Numbered from the stretch's first letter, positions 1-14,765 are shown. The stretch: 64,000 nt of DNA from Druceiella hillmani (GCA_039881145.1 JAYKKI010000148.1:255501-319500); one strand, 5' to 3'. Numbers and translations: made by a program. The notes: generated from the sequence alone by a model not told the origin.

Positions 1-3000
1 TATCAAAGAACAAGGTTTTACCCAGAAATAATAAAATGGACAAAGTCGTGTGATTTGCGTACTTTGACAGCCGTGCAGTTATATTGTGCCCTCCATAATG
101 TTGGCAACAGGAGAAATAACAATGAACAATAGCGATCAGTCGAGCTAGAAGTAGTAGTTCGTAGACTGAATAAAATAAAATAAATCAAGTTTCATTTGGT
201 ATTACTATTTTTGATATAATATTGGATTCCACACGCTTTGCCTTTTCTGTGTAAATTTAACCGTTATTGTGAAGTTAATAATAATAACCTATACTTTCTA
301 ATTCAACTCAATATTATTATAATGCAAATATGCAAGTAAATCTTAATGAACTTTAATTTTCTAAATTGTTGGAATGTATTGATTTTTTACACATTTCCAT
401 AAAATACCTGTAACAGTTTTTCCATGTAACGTATGCTTTCATTAATGTATTTCTAATTGCTCGCGTCTGTATAATAACGTGTATACAAAATTTGTTATTT
501 ATAGCTTTTCTATTACCTTTTACAAGATTTACAAATAAAAACATCTTGTCACAAAAGTTCAAAACAAAATCCTTATTTTTTCTAAACATTTGAATCGCTA
601 TTATCATTTGATGTAGTTTCAATTTAACAGGTAACTGCAATTTCAGTTTTATTACTCACTTTACAATATTCATTTGACTTGCGTTTAGAAATAGAATAGA
701 CAGGTGACATCTCATTACAATAAAAAAATGTTATATCGAAATTGTTAACATGTAACAATTATTTACTCCAAAGTTAAAAATTATAATAATATTGTTAGTT
801 AAAGTTAAATAAACATATTAAATGCTATTATTATTATATTAAATATTTTATTTATTGTTATTTTACATAGAACTTTTTACAAAGCTTCACTTTTTTAGTA
901 TAATATGTACTATTAATTTAAGACATGCTCTAATAAGAGCTCGAAAATTGTCTGATAATTAATAATAATATTTCTTTTATATCTCGCGTAGGAGGAGTTA
1001 ATTGTTTCTTTATTTAATACCAATTTTCTTAAATAATAATATGAACATGTTTGTATTGATCAATGATACATAGTATCAAGTGATGAGTTTTCCACATTTA
1101 TTTTGTGCAGTAAATAAACTTGAGTTCAATAGCGATCGGCGCAACTATCGCATCTCAAACTAAGCACTTACTACATCCAAACGACCCTCGTAACCCTCGG
1201 GAGAAGTCATCTAGTTTTATCCCGGTAGAGCAAAGCTCATAAATTCAAATCGAAGGTCGTAGTTTGCGAGATGTCTATTTTCACTTGAATTTATGAAGAT
1301 TACAGGTTAGGTTAGTCGAAATGAACTTGACAACTTTTATGTTACACAATAATATACTTTAAGCTTGTTTTCAATTGGTCACGATCTATATTTGCAATTT
1401 TATTTTTAAATTTAACACACTTGTAACTGTATATCATGCAAGTATTTGTTAAAATCTTATAATATACTAGAACTCATCATTCAAACATCAGTTAAATGTT
1501 TGAGTGATGAGTTCATGATGTTATGATATTAATATCAACGTTTTCTTTATTTTGAAATTCATTCGATTCTACAAACTAAAACACAGGTGAACCGTTAGAT
1601 ATGAATGAACTAGTCGAAATATAATAATAAAAAACTAGTCGAAATATAGCAATGAACTTTGATAAATATAGTTCTTTAAGACAGAATACTTCGTGTGTTT
1701 AAAGTTAAAAATACACTTGTCCATTGTCATAAGCATTAAAATTGAAGAGGTAAGAAATAAGGTGCAGAATATAATCGAAAGAAAAAAGCAGCCGGGGCTG
1801 TAAACATGAATCTAAAAGATATTGGTTTACTTCAAATATTTAATACGCAAAATGGAAATAAAAAATTAAAGAACACTCCAATCAAATTTTTTCAACCGTT
1901 CCAACTCAATTTAAGAAATGTTATATAGCCATTTTATTAAACTAATTAGGGGCGTTCTGAGAAAGTCGCTGCTTATTTAAGGGTTCATAACTTCATGCGT
2001 CATTAATGAATTAAAATGTTAATAATTAGTTACGAGTCTAATAAAAAAATATTTACATAATTATATAATTGACAATCACAAAAAATTATTAAGGTCTAGT
2101 AAACATCACAGCAAATTAAAACTTTAAGAGCCTAAATTACCGCGTCATAGAACCTTTCCTAGACAAAAACTATTCAGACATTATTCACCACAACATCCTC
2201 AGAAACAAAATCTATTGTTTATTCTTTTGTTAAATTCTAATATCTAAATTAATTTCATTGAAAAGAATTTTCGCAAGTCAATGCTGAGAACATACATTTT
2301 AGTTTTATACAATCAATAGTGATAGCATTGTAGGAAAACTTAGGTAAATTATACCTAAGTTTGAGTTCAAGACGACAATCAAAAGCTAAAAGCAATCATT
2401 TTAATTTGTTTTAGGAAATAAGTGTAATTTTTATTTTTAAATTATCGTAACATGAACGGCAAGGGTTTCCTGTAACATAATTAGAATACAAAAATAAAAA
2501 AATATGTGTCTCTTGTGGTAATTAAAGTTCTTTAGTTAATGGCCTTTAGTTAAAGTTGAAGTTAGTGTTAGGTTTTCATTAAAGATTTGAAATGTAAAAC
2601 ACAATGGAAATTCCACCACTCATAAAATTTAATAATATTTTGTATGTAAGGGAGTCATAATAAATTTCAGTTTTCAAAACTTTTGTTTTATTATCCGCCA
2701 TAAAAGTTATTTTTAAAAATAGTAATGAAATCTATTCTCGCTTTGAATTGAAAACATTAATTTTTTTTTTATTTTTAATTAAAAAACTACTTGTAATGAA
2801 AATTTTTTCTATGTTTATTGAAATATGTCCACTAAAACTATTATTATTAACGTTACTAAAAGATGATGGGAATTTGACTTACAAGAAAGACTACTGAGAG
2901 GCGCCTTAAACCCTATCTATACTATTTTAAATCGCTACTCTCTATACATTGTTTCTATGACCGTTAGCTTGTTTTACGGTCTTAACAGTTAATTTTTATT

Positions 3001-5776
3001 CGAATTAGTTAAACTTACCTCTTGTGTCGCAAATACTTAGGTATATTAGGTAGATACATTATCTCAAATAATATTATAAACAGTTTAACATATTTAAAAA
3101 GGCGCAGTAACCTATAAAGATAGCTTTGTTAAGTTTATAATGGATACATCGCGAACACGATTTCTTTATTATATAAAGTAAAAGCACGGTTTTTGCCAAT
3201 TTAATTTTCCTTCCGCGATAGTAAAAGAAAATACGAGTAACGTAATATAAATAAGATTAAATGAGATTTTATTTCCGTGGCATTTCATGATTATTGCTTG
3301 ACTTGTGTATTAAGTTGGTGCTAGTGAATATCTGACTTTTTTTAACACACACAAATACATCGTCATTTTCAGGTTCTTTAATAATTTTCGGTAAACCATT
3401 TGTCGATATAATTAAAATATTGAAAATATGCTTTTGTGGAAAATAATTAAACAAACTACCTGAAAACTAGTTCATCGTGCCTTTTCCTTAAATATGAAAT
3501 AATATTAAATTTTATGAATAGAGGAATTCCAAATACTGTTATTTTATCTGTTCTATAGGGTAACACGATGAAAGTTTAGACTAAAGGTCTTGAATTATCA
3601 TAATATTTTTTTTTATTGGAGGATAAAATATTTGCGATTCAGTGGTGATAATCAAAGAATCATTTTACGATTATTAAAAAATTGAAAATTGAAATTCTAA
3701 ATTTTACCATCGTTTTTATTCCGATCAAAGGTAAACTTGAGATAAAAACATTGCTACTAGAAACCACTCTCACAAAAGCAAAAAATATATACGATCGATG
3801 CGGCGGACAAAAGTTAGTGTAAAATCGAAATAAAAATTGTAATGTGTTGGACATAGATAAATCGTTTTTATTCTCATTTATAGACCAAATAATAACTTTA
3901 ATTTAATAGTCCGATTCCTCATAGAATAAGAAGAGTAAAAAAATCCTAAAAGTAATAAATAATGATCAAGAAATTATTAAAACAATAAAATTTTATTCAA
4001 TGTATTAGTGATAAGAAATACTTGAGCAGTAGTTCTTGACTTTATTAAGAAAATGTAGAATCGTGTTTTGTGAAGGAGAACAATAACAATATTTTAAGTT
4101 TAAGTAACTGTATGTGATATGTTTATCAATTGCACGTGAATATATTTTTTTAATATTCACATAATTATAAAATATATAGAAGCAATACAAGTGGATGAGG
4201 CTATTGTGACTTAGCTTAAACTGGTAGTAGTGTTTGAGTATTCAAAAATTTAGCAAATATGAATAAATAATAACGTACTAGAAATTATATTCTATTTTGC
4301 AACTCAATATGAAGCTAGAAAATCAATCACTTAACATAGTTCTTTTTTAGAAAATCTTCTTATTTTACTTATCACAACAAACCGAATGATCATTTTTAAT
4401 GCTCTAACAAAATCCTCGGACAAAGAAAAATTCAAATAAAAATATACGTATTTACTAGTAATTTAACCAGAGAGCAGGACGTCTGTGCATGTTAGCGAAT
4501 AGATTGTTTATAACATATGTAGATACTTGTTATAGTCCACTACTATTATGTCTATTATTATGTGTGAATAATAAAGTTTGGAAAAATAGCACTGACGTTG
4601 CGATTAAAAGGCGGAGTAGTATATAGCATCGAACTCCTATGGTCAGCACTGAATTTTTTTTACCGTAACGTGATGAGTACGCCCGAAACCTCGAATCTGG
4701 TATTAAGTTTACTCAAAAGCATTTCAAGTAGAAGTGCTTACATGTCACATATAACATAGATATATAGACCATAGAAAAGTTTGTTGGATTAAAATAACTT
4801 ATGGCAACAAATTTTTGTGAATTCATCTCTTTATCAAACTTTTAAGACTTTTTATTAATGGCCAATCTATGCTTGACTTTGTTGTCAAAATGATCCCTCT
4901 CTATTATTTAGAATTGTTTCATTTGCTGTAATTATTAGATAACGGTCTAACTGCAAATTACAATCTCTATTTTGCAGTTGTAACTTAATGTTTTTATGAT
5001 GTCTATTTTATTACGTTTAAACAATTTGGATGTATAATTACTGAAATACTTTTACCTTCATCTCTTTAAATGTCTAATGAATTGTGGTAAATTAAATAAA
5101 TCAGTCAAAAACAAGCTATAATCACGCAATTGGTGTTCCATGTCATCAGCCTTTCACTTAATTTATTCATAGTAACGCACTCCGACAATGCGCAGCATTG
5201 TCTCGGATTTCGAAATTCGGAAGCAACGCTGAACAATGACATCCTGACATCGATGTCAGAAAAAGTGAAAATCAGTATCCAAAGACAACTGCACCATTGC
5301 ACATAATCGGAGTGTGTACCAATAAAAAAAACTTGTGGAGATCAAAGTTGTGCCTCACATCGCGAGTAACATTTTGATCGAAAAACTTTTTTTTAAACCA
5401 ACGGTTCAGCAATAAGAAATAAACGATTTAATATTTTAATTATTAATATCTTAAAAATAAAAGATGCGTCACTGTGTCGAGATGCACTTGCTGTTGACGC
5501 TATTTGATTAAATTGTTCGGCACTATATTTACTGACAGTAGGTTTATGTGTAGGTTTATGTGCCTCGTTTATATGATTTTGTCACGTCTAAACCGATGCT
5601 TAGCTCTCTACATCATAAGTGCTTCTATGAACCTAATTATAGGATTCATATATATTACTGGCTACATTATTCCTGTGAAATAGAAAAGTGAAAACAAAAA
5701 AGATTATCTTCGTAACTCTAAATTTTAAAAAACATGTTCAAATGGAAATGTTTAGACAAACCTATTTCAGGTGAGC
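1..5776. other. AT-rich noncoding stretch, no gene seen
   Basis: No reading frame here has the length or composition of a real protein, and I recognise no transposon protein in any frame. A somewhat GC-richer patch lies at about 1,130-1,270. A 16-bp direct repeat (core ACTAGTCGAAATATA) occurs at 1,609-1,624 and 1,633-1,648. A snapback at 1,470-1,514 is listed separately. Short minus-strand frames, such as 5,105-5,302, show no recognisable domain. Confidence 0.6.
1470..1514. repeat. Snapback palindrome, 18-bp arms
   Basis: GAACTCATCATTCAAACA at 1,470-1,487 is matched in inverted orientation at 1,497-1,514 with one mismatch and a 9-base loop. The single strand would form a stable hairpin. There is no coding context. 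Confidence 0.8.
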
Positions 5777-5846
5777 GGAAAAATATTCACTTATCATATT
5801 AAAACTCCAGTGGAGGTATATTAATATGATAAGTAAATATTTTTCC
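5777..5846. repeat. Snapback palindrome, 25-bp arms
   Basis: The arm at 5,777-5,801 (starting GGAAAAATATT) is repeated inverted at 5,822-5,846 with a single mismatch in 25. The 20-base spacer contains a second small palindrome, CTCCAGTGGAG. There is no open frame, and no target duplication is obvious. It could be a tiny foldback element or the product of a replication template switch. Confidence 0.85.
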
Positions 5847-8175
5847 CCTAAAAAAATTCTATTTATTGTAAAAAATGGGAAAACAGTTTTACTTTCTTTA
5901 TAATTAATTCTAGTTCAAATATAACTTAGCAAAAAGGGGCCCAAATTTATTTGAAAAGCGTGCTGGTTGTAATAACGTGGAATCATTTGATTAACAAGAC
6001 CTGCATTTATCTGTAAAATAAAGGTTTTCTACCACCCGACGTGAAACGTATATTTTATTAAAGGGTATGTTTAGAGCAAAGTTAATAAATAAGTTGCCTT
6101 AAATATATTAATTTTTTTTTCTTTTTACGGCAGAAATTCCAACTTTGACAAGTGTTCAAACGCACAAAAAGAACTGAAAAATGGCTATTTTTCAAAAATG
6201 TTGACGACTTAATCTTGAGTGCTTAGAAGCTATGAAATTATTTCGTCATGTCGCTCACTTTGAAATATTTTTTTAGTTCTGTGTCTTTAAGAACCGAATT
6301 AATGTTTTGTTCCTTGCAATTAATGTCCACACGAGGCTGTATTTTTCATTAATTTACTAATTTTTTTAAAAAGGTCTTTATTTATACACTTTGTTTTCTA
6401 TGATTGACAGTTCACATATCACAAACGCTCATGCGCTCCTAGCGGGAGAATGACTCAGGAAAAATTCTCATTATGTAAAATAAGCTTCCAATAGAAAACG
6501 TGGACGCATTAGTTTTGTATTGTATTAAAACACATAATACATGCAATCTCAATTTTAAAGCAAATTAATTCATCGTTTATATTGAAATTTCCGTATCCTT
6601 GATTTAACCTTCACATATCGTCACAAAATGAATTAAATCTATTACAGCAAGTAAGTTTTTCCTAAAATAATTAAAAGCATAAAATATACTACAAGAACTT
6701 ATCTGAAAGCTTAACTTTCCTACGCATGTACGTACTAAATTAAACAACTTTTGTGCAAATTTTTGTTGATTCATTAATTGATCAGCTCGAAAACCAACAC
6801 AGTGAATTACGTAACTGGTAGCCACACAGAATAATAGTGTTAACCTCAATGACCTCGAATACTGGAATATTTGCTCATGTAATAAAAGCTTGTTTGAAGA
6901 AATTGAGGAACTGATAATTATGTGATCTAATTAAAATTATGTTTACACAGGAAATTCGTTCAAATGAAATAATATTATTAAAAGTAATCATTTTGTAATT
7001 CGAATTGAGAAAGGTGTGCAATATTTAGATATAAAATACAATAAGTTTAAAATAATTAATTGAAATAATTAATTTATGATCTTTATTACGCAACAAACAC
7101 TATTATTTTTCAAATAATTGGACGAAACGATCATTGCAAAGACTTAAAAACAAAACGTACAAAAGTAATAAATGTTTTTTTCCGAGTATCAATCTAAGTA
7201 CGTACCGATTTCATATGTATTGCTTCCAAACAAGTATATTCAACTAATTGTAGAGCTCAATTAAATCAGTGCTGGATTATGCCCGATTATTTATTGCGTG
7301 AATGACCAAAAAAATTACTTAAATGAATTTATTGTTTAAAATACAACATAATATTTCACTTTGGTATTATTACCTTCTTATCACGGTAAGTTCTACACTA
7401 TATATTTTACTACTGTATTATACTCGTATGTTATAAAATGTGAAGGGACTGCAAATGAGGAAGAAACCAAACTGGAAGATTCCTGGATTACTACCGAATA
7501 GAGTTACAAAAAAAATACATGAAAACAGGTTGGTGTCTTTTATGTTATTTCCTGACTCTAAAAACACATAAAAAAATTTCATCGCGTTAGCGCATCACTT
7601 TTTTCGGACAAGGGTTGTCAGTATCACACATAAATAGTAGACTACATTTGTTTGCTGTTTTTGAGTAAGAACACTTGATTACAATTTTTTTAGTATTTTT
7701 TAATCAAAATAAAAACTATATATAAAGTGATGAGTAAATAGACAATTCAGTTTTCACTATGTATGAAATTACAAACGAAATAAATAATACCAAAATTTTG
7801 AGAGTGCCTGCTACCAAAGTCTTGTCACCAGTGTCTAGGGATATAAAACTAATTTAATGTAAAAATATATATGACCCAAACGTAGTAGTGAGCCTAATAA
7901 TCCCTCATCCCCCAATAAGGCACTTCACGAAAGCTTTATTTACCATATAATTATGGGCACTAGGTGTTCAAATTGAATGAATTAAAATGGAATGATATAT
8001 CTTCATGAAAGTGCAATATGACACTTCATGATCATTGCTTAACCCCACCCCCCACCGTTCGGTAGGAAATGGTCTAGTTGTGAAATTATTGCAATGATGT
8101 TTATTATACAAGTGAAAAAATGGGGTGTGGCTGTGTCACGGCCGTGTGTTGTACGTGAATACAAAAGCTATCCAG
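5847..8175. other. AT-rich noncoding stretch, no gene seen
   Basis: No recognisable coding sequence on either strand. A minus-strand frame at 6,604-6,849 has no domain that I recognise. From about 8,040 the sequence becomes less AT-rich, with a C-run and the perfect palindrome CACGGCCGTG near 8,137. This leads into the repeat-bracketed segment at 8.18-8.70 kb. Confidence 0.55.
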
Positions 8176-8701
8176 TTTAGCTATCCAGTGGTATAATGTA
8201 ACACATAATTTCAACCGCCCAAGCTGCAGATGTACTGGCACCGTCGTTGATCGGCTCGGCCGCATTTATTCTTTTACATTCCGGCACTGCTTGACTCGGT
8301 CATATGGTGTTTTATTATTACCATTCGATTGTTCTTGATAAGTTATTTCCAGCCGTACACGATGTCTGTACTTGGTTTTGGCTTTTAGATGCGTATAGGC
8401 CGACATTATATATTTTTAATAATATTTTTCTATTCTAACACCTTATTATATTCACTGTCACTACTTTAAACTAATATTTTATATACAATCGATAGATTTT
8501 GATGACAGCTGACGATTAAAACTTAAACGAACATCGTAGCTTGTCCGATCAAAAGTTATACTAATTGCAAATCTCGATACACTGCAAAATAGCCTCAAAA
8601 TGGCGGCGCTTTCCTCTCCACCGCGCGCGATGCGTCACTGTTCTCGCTTTGTAATAAATGTAAATAAATTCTTTGATCCTTTAGCTATCCAGTGGTATAA
8701 T
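8176..8701. repeat. 0.5 kb GC-richer segment between 21-bp direct repeats
   Basis: TTAGCTATCCAGTGGTATAA occurs at about 8,177-8,196 and again at 8,681-8,700, with one or two more bases matching at the edges. An overlapping partial copy (AGCTATCCAG) sits just before the first one. The roughly 480 bp between them is richer in G+C than its surroundings. Near its right end it contains AAAATGGCGGCG, which resembles a YY1/Pho-type site, followed by CCGCGCGCG. The arrangement could be an insertion flanked by a target-site duplication, although 20 bp is long for most DNA transposons. I could not identify the inside sequence. A short frame opening at that ATG matches nothing I know. Confidence 0.5.
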
Positions 8702-10740
8702 TTAATTTTTGATATAAAGGATAGATTCGAAACTGCAACGCCAAACTCTATCCCCCGATATTGTAATCATTAGGTTTTTTGAATTGCCCCCATATGGTAT
8801 CAAATTTAACGACGTATTCACGTCAAAAAATTATGTACTCATAGAGACAGGAACCCTTTTTAAGTTTCCCAACTTTCAGGGTTATCTTTTCGGAAAGACT
8901 CTTTCATTCGAATAGGATCGTTTTCCGCTGAATTATATGTGGTGTGCGTCGGGCTTTACGAACTTCTTCCTATTTATTATTGTCATCCAACTATACTCGT
9001 ACATGTAAAAATCCAAAACGTTGGTAATTTTTTTGTTGGTTTTTACCCGTAGATGATTTTTTCAAAGAAAATTGATTATGAATATGATTACTTCACAATG
9101 ATATAAATTTTTAAATTGTTTGCAATTTATGACAAAATTCGTTTTTTTATAATTATGGCATATTTTTTTCTGTCTAATATTTAATTTAAAAATCCCAAGA
9201 TATTTTTGAAAAGTTCTTGGAGATAGGAAAACTGAATGTGGCACTTGGTATAATTCTCATTATTCGTCCGTAAATACGCATGAAAATGAATTTCATAGCA
9301 CAATATCTCAAGAGTTTAATTTTGTGCTCGATTGCAGTCCGTTTTTTGTAATGCCTACTAAATTTAGATAAACTAGTGCATTATATCTATAAGTCTTTAA
9401 ATGTTCAATAAATTGTAAATTATATAAAAAAAATATGAAAATGCCTATCGCTAATGTATATACCAGTTTGTTAAGCTATAAATTTGTAATGATTTCACCA
9501 GTTTTTGGGTTTATTAAATTCTCTAATATAGCAACGGTATTATTTACTAAAAGAGGGTAATTTGAAAAACCTTTATAACAAATAAAAATGTAAATGATAA
9601 ACTTTATGTCGGGCCTGACGGTATGATGGGATAACATCCACGACTACTGCGTTACCCATTTTAGTGACGAAAAATACCATGACACAGGTAACTTTTGTTG
9701 TACAATACGTCAATACAAGCATAGCACCATTTTAAATCATATAAAAAGCAACTCGATTTGATTATTTAGAATTTCAACTTGATCAACACCATTATATAAA
9801 TTTTATGGTTAACAAGAATCAGATGAAAATTACATTAGTCTTTGTTCAAAAAAAATTAAGTACAATGCATAAGTCTTGTAGTATTAATATAGTCCTGTTT
9901 TATCTTATTTCCTATACATACACCAAAAAATTAAACAATCTCCACATTTCTGTCATCATTTTGTTTTATTCATTACAACATGATAATGTGAGCCACCGTG
10001 ATGAAGAAATTCGATAACTTTATTTAAACATAATTCATATCTCCCTTAGGAAAGGAATTTTAAATAGAGGAAGGTTTAGTAAAAATTTATAACCTAAATT
10101 ATATGCACAATAACTATATTTCTTCTACTTTAAAAAAGAGGATATGACAAAATAATAGAGTATCCGATTGACATGAAACTTTTACCATCATACAGTGTAG
10201 CTCATGGTAACTGAATAAACAAACGTATAAACATAAAACAGTAACGTTTTAAAATGTATGGGTTTTTCGAATGGTGCAAAAATTTAACATAAAGGAAAAG
10301 TGATGCGTTCATTTTTAAAAGTATGTTTATCAAGATATAACATATACTTAAAACAAATTTTAACGTATTCTACAAACAGGAATCATTCATACAAGCTGTG
10401 GCAAATAAGGTACGCAGCCCGCTTAATCAATCATTATATTATCAATTCCTGCGCAATTTACACGTATAATTTTCTTCAAAATAGCGGCAGTTAAACTCCG
10501 AAGTGATAAAAAAGATGTTTATTTAGTAGGAGAATCAGATAAAATATGCGAAATTGCCTTCAAATAGACTGATATTTGCAGTTTCGTTTTTCAGTATACA
10601 AGTTAAACTATCAGTAAATGACTCTATTTGTGAGTCTTCAGAGAAAATGCAAGAATATCAACAAAATCTATTCCAAACTGTGTTAAAAACAAGTATACAA
10701 GACCTTTGCCAAGTTTGGCGAGATTTCCATAAAATTGTAA
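8702..10740. other. AT-rich noncoding stretch, no gene seen
   Basis: Only short, compositionally poor frames are present. The plus-strand frame at 10,554-10,754 lies directly upstream of the coding relic at 10.74 kb and might be part of the same decayed sequence, but its translation is not recognisable. Confidence 0.55.
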
Positions 10741-10916
10741 TAAAACTCAAATAATTTACAAACGCCCTGAGGAGACATTTAAAATAGATTTAGATAGTTT
10801 ATTTGATATTGCATACGCCGATACTCTTGACATGATGAAATAAAGGAGGATAATATATTTTTAAATCGAGAGAAGGAACCAGGAAGTCCAGGCTGTTTCG
10901 CAGGTACAGGTGCTTT
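10741..10916 (+). pseudogene. Short decayed protein-coding relic, unidentified family
   Basis: Reading from 10,757 gives a clean acidic and hydrophobic stretch ending FDIAYADTLDMMK, then a stop at about 10,840. After a frame change it continues EDNIFLNREKEPGSPG to about 10,916. The two halves join naturally as one peptide that has lost its frame. From memory, segments of this type (FDIAHADAL-like followed by E-D-x-x-F-L and a R/G-rich turn) recur in many copies in arthropod genomes, often linked to mobile DNA. I cannot name the family with certainty. There is no initiator, splice context or flanking exon, so it looks like a relic. Chance translation of AT-rich DNA is the main alternative. Confidence 0.35.
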
Positions 10917-13900
10917 GCATTCATTTCTTACTACAATGTTTCGTGTAAGAATAAGTTTCTAATTTTTTGCACAATGTAGTAAAAAGTTAAAAAGCATATT
11001 ACTTGCAATATTCGTATTAATTTGTACTAACAGTTCCTCGTTTTGTAATAATAATTAACAAGTCTTCGAAGTACACAATAAAAATGATTGGCCAAACTTT
11101 TAGATACACTAATTTTTAAAAGGTCAATTTTGTAAGCTAAATACTGAAAAATGGTCTAACTAATTGATAGTATAAACAAAATATGAGAAGTATGGAGGAT
11201 ATATTTCCGCCCCTTAATATTTTCTGCCATATTTTAAAGGCCACAGATATGAAGTTGCCGGCAAGGCTATAGAATTATTTTAAAAAAGTAGTAAAAAATT
11301 ATCTCTCGTAAACTAAATAAAAATATCCAAATATGATAATTTTACACCTACAAAGCAATAGCTATATTTGCCGCGAAACATAACTACGTTGTAGACTTGA
11401 GCTGTTGGAAAACTTTCAAATTAACAAAGTGGTTTAACCAATAAGTTTAGTGGGTACCAGAATTAACGCTGACTTACTTCGAGTATGGATGTAGTGCCCA
11501 TTAACATTGCAAATAATTTGGCATTGCACCACGGTTGATTCAAAATATTGTTCTTATTTTTTACCTAACAAAGATGGGATTTTAATATTTAATCGTCGCC
11601 TACTGCTTGCAAGCTAGCTAATATTATCATTACAGCTATATATTATGAAACAGTACATAAAATTTCATGGAAGACCTACTATATAATATAAAATTTTATT
11701 AGTTGTTTTCAATTATAACATTTAACTTTTTTTATTAATTATGTGTAAGGATTAAAATATATTTGTGTATAAATAAAAAATAAATCGTTATTTTTTTTTC
11801 AGACAATAAACCATTTAATTAATTTTTTTATTTCATAAATCAAAATTTCAAGTTACAAAGTGAAAAATGAAAGAAAAATTTTACAAGTTCCAAAAACATT
11901 ATTTTGCATTGCATCGAATGGATTGTCATTTAAGAGGGACGTAAATATAAAATTGAGGTTTCGTTTACTATTTTTCAATTTTATGACAGGGTTAACAAAT
12001 TATAAACTTTATAATGGTATCCACCATATCTCCCCCACTCTCTAGTTTTTCAACCATGGGATAAACTATTTTCAGGGATACAACTACAGAACCCTACTCT
12101 GTGTCTATTTTTACTCGCATTTGGTTAGTTATTATGAACATATTTACATACATAGCTACGCTATTACTATTAGCAAAAACTTGTTAAACAATTTTGGTAT
12201 CCAATGTCACCTCGAAAAATATTCCATTATCTGAAATAGTACTCATTTCTATTCTTAACGAAACGAACTGTCTGTCGTTGGAGTATATTGTCTATCTATC
12301 TTAACATTTTTCTTCCGGGAATATTTTATATAAAGAGTGGATATTTAACACCATTAGTATCAGGAAGGACTCATCGTAAGATGAAAAATACTCTCGCTTA
12401 TATTTTGCTTATTTAAGTATACCTTGATCAGCGTGCCAAATAAATAACAAAAATTTTGTTCATATCGAAACATGGAATGAAATCAATCTACCCAATACAA
12501 ATATATTAAATTATTTTCGTACAAACTTGGTGATTAATATTAAACTTATTAAAATATTATAGAAATATTTAATAATTAACCAAAATTTAAATTCAATACT
12601 ATTATAATAGAATATTAACAGAAAGTCTGAAAAGACTCTTTTAATACACCAGCGTGAAAAATCTGAAAAGAAACCAAATTGTATTTATTATATTTCCTTC
12701 TTTTATTATATATTTTAGTAACATTATACTATTACTTAATAAGTTTTTCACTATATCCTTTGTTAATATTGGTCGGACAATAATATTCTTGCAAGTGTGC
12801 ATTATTTTCTCATGTCAGAGTCAGGTTCATATAAATATCTAATTTATTTACCCCACGGTTTACTTAATTTAACAAAACTCTTATAGTTATCAGTAACAAT
12901 ACATGGTTTTTATTAGTTTTGAATTGCTAAAAAAATTAAACATATGAGATCATCAAAATGTTAATGGTATGGGTTCCATCGATATCTTAACTATACAGAA
13001 CGAGTTGTTAGCATTTATATAAGTAATGTCTCAAGGTATATAATTTAGACATATGTGTATATATCGATAATCGAGTCAATAGAGGCAGTGCTCGGCAAAC
13101 TAGTTTAAATTTCATTTAAATATTACTTTATAAAAACGAATAATTAGTTATTACATTTTAAATTCAATTTATTTACACCTCGGCAGGCATTGCCCGTATA
13201 CAGAACAAATATTTATTTGTTTCTCTATAATTTAATGCTGAATAAAATTAATATTAATTCCATGTATTATAACACATACTTTAGAATCATGGTATGTGTG
13301 CAATCAGTTCTCTGTAAATAATGTGAAATAAAAAAAGAAACTAAATAAAATTGTAGTAATTTTTCTCCTAGACAAATAACGGTTTTTTATCACAAAAGGC
13401 TTTAATATTACGAAGACTTTCTTTCTTTTCTTAACCAAATAATATTCGTATTTGTTTTTTTATTATTATGAGTTTCGAGCTGCAAATTTTGTGTGATTAC
13501 AAATGTTAATTTTTCAATAGTCTGTGGAGTGTATGTCAAGATAAAATAGGGTTTATTTTATATTTCGTGTAATAGATATCTGTGTTTTATATGTTAACTT
13601 GCTTAATTTACATATATTGCAAACAAAAATCTATTGCTTGCTTAATAAACACCTGTAACAAAAATAAATTTTCATAGCAGCGATATGAATTGACTTATTT
13701 ATAATTATAGAGCTATAATCTTTCATAAAAGGAATTTAATAACATTCAAACTGAAACATTTAATGAATTTCCACTGGGGGATTGAGTTAATATTACATTT
13801 TGAATCGTTATATTAGCGTCCATTATAATGTAAAGGATATATATCCATGTATCGTTACAAAAATAGTATCTTTGTGGATATTTCTTACTTTCGTTACTAA

Positions 13901-14765
13901 TTCCATTGTTTATGTAAAATTACATGTAAATCAAAAATTACTTCTTAGTGAAATTTTTGCAATAAATATTTGAGATTCTAGCTAGGTCGAATCTTGAAGA
14001 ATTTTGTCAATATTTCTGATGAATAACTGGCAATTTCAACATCAAAACATACATAAGCTTAGAGCGCGATGTAGGTAAGTATGTTCTTTGATATTTCGAG
14101 TTCGGACTCAAGTGTAATTTTTAGTTGGCTTGTTATTGGAACTTTATTTAGTATAATAGGTTTTTGCTCTGGAAATATATTGGTCTAATTAAAATTATTT
14201 AAAGAGTGACACAAACCACTTGAGACCTAGGAAATTCGTAACAATACAAAAGCTGTTCAGCAAACCTTCATGTTTTTTTTAAAACTTCACATTAAATGAA
14301 ACGTTAATAATCAATGAAAAGGTACATATGACCACGTTAAAATTTTAGGGCGTAAAATAGATCCAAAACCAGTTTTCGTAACTTTTGTAACTTTTATATG
14401 AAATACATAAAATTCTTGATGCCTTATTTGTTTCATATTAAAACGTTTCTGAACGTACGGCCGTAGGTCATATTAAATATATTTAAATTCAAACGATGTT
14501 ACAATTAAAGGAGTAACTTGCTTTAAAATTACTTCTTAAATACTTTTGCAAATTACATGTAAATAAATTTATATTGTTTATTTCAACAATGGAAACGAAA
14601 TAAACTTCAAATCTTTCACGCAACCAACAAAGAAGTCGTAGCATTTTTCCAAAATCTTCGCGAGCAAAATTATATTCGAACGTCAACTGATCTTCACAAA
14701 CCCGTGTACTTGTATTATCATCCCAACCACATTTACTAAACAATGTAGAATATTTCACTGATATT
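10917..14765. other. AT-rich noncoding stretch, no gene seen
   Basis: I find no recognisable protein, RNA gene or long repeat. Frames of about 60 codons at 11,860-12,045 and 12,654-12,842 have the K/N/I/F/Y composition expected from random AT-rich DNA. Confidence 0.6.

Noticed and set aside
1305..1318. TTAGG-type telomeric repeat (GGTTAGGTTAG), also AACCTAACCTAAG at about 32,391
   Set aside because: Only two units each. This is common background in insect DNA and not an interstitial telomere tract.
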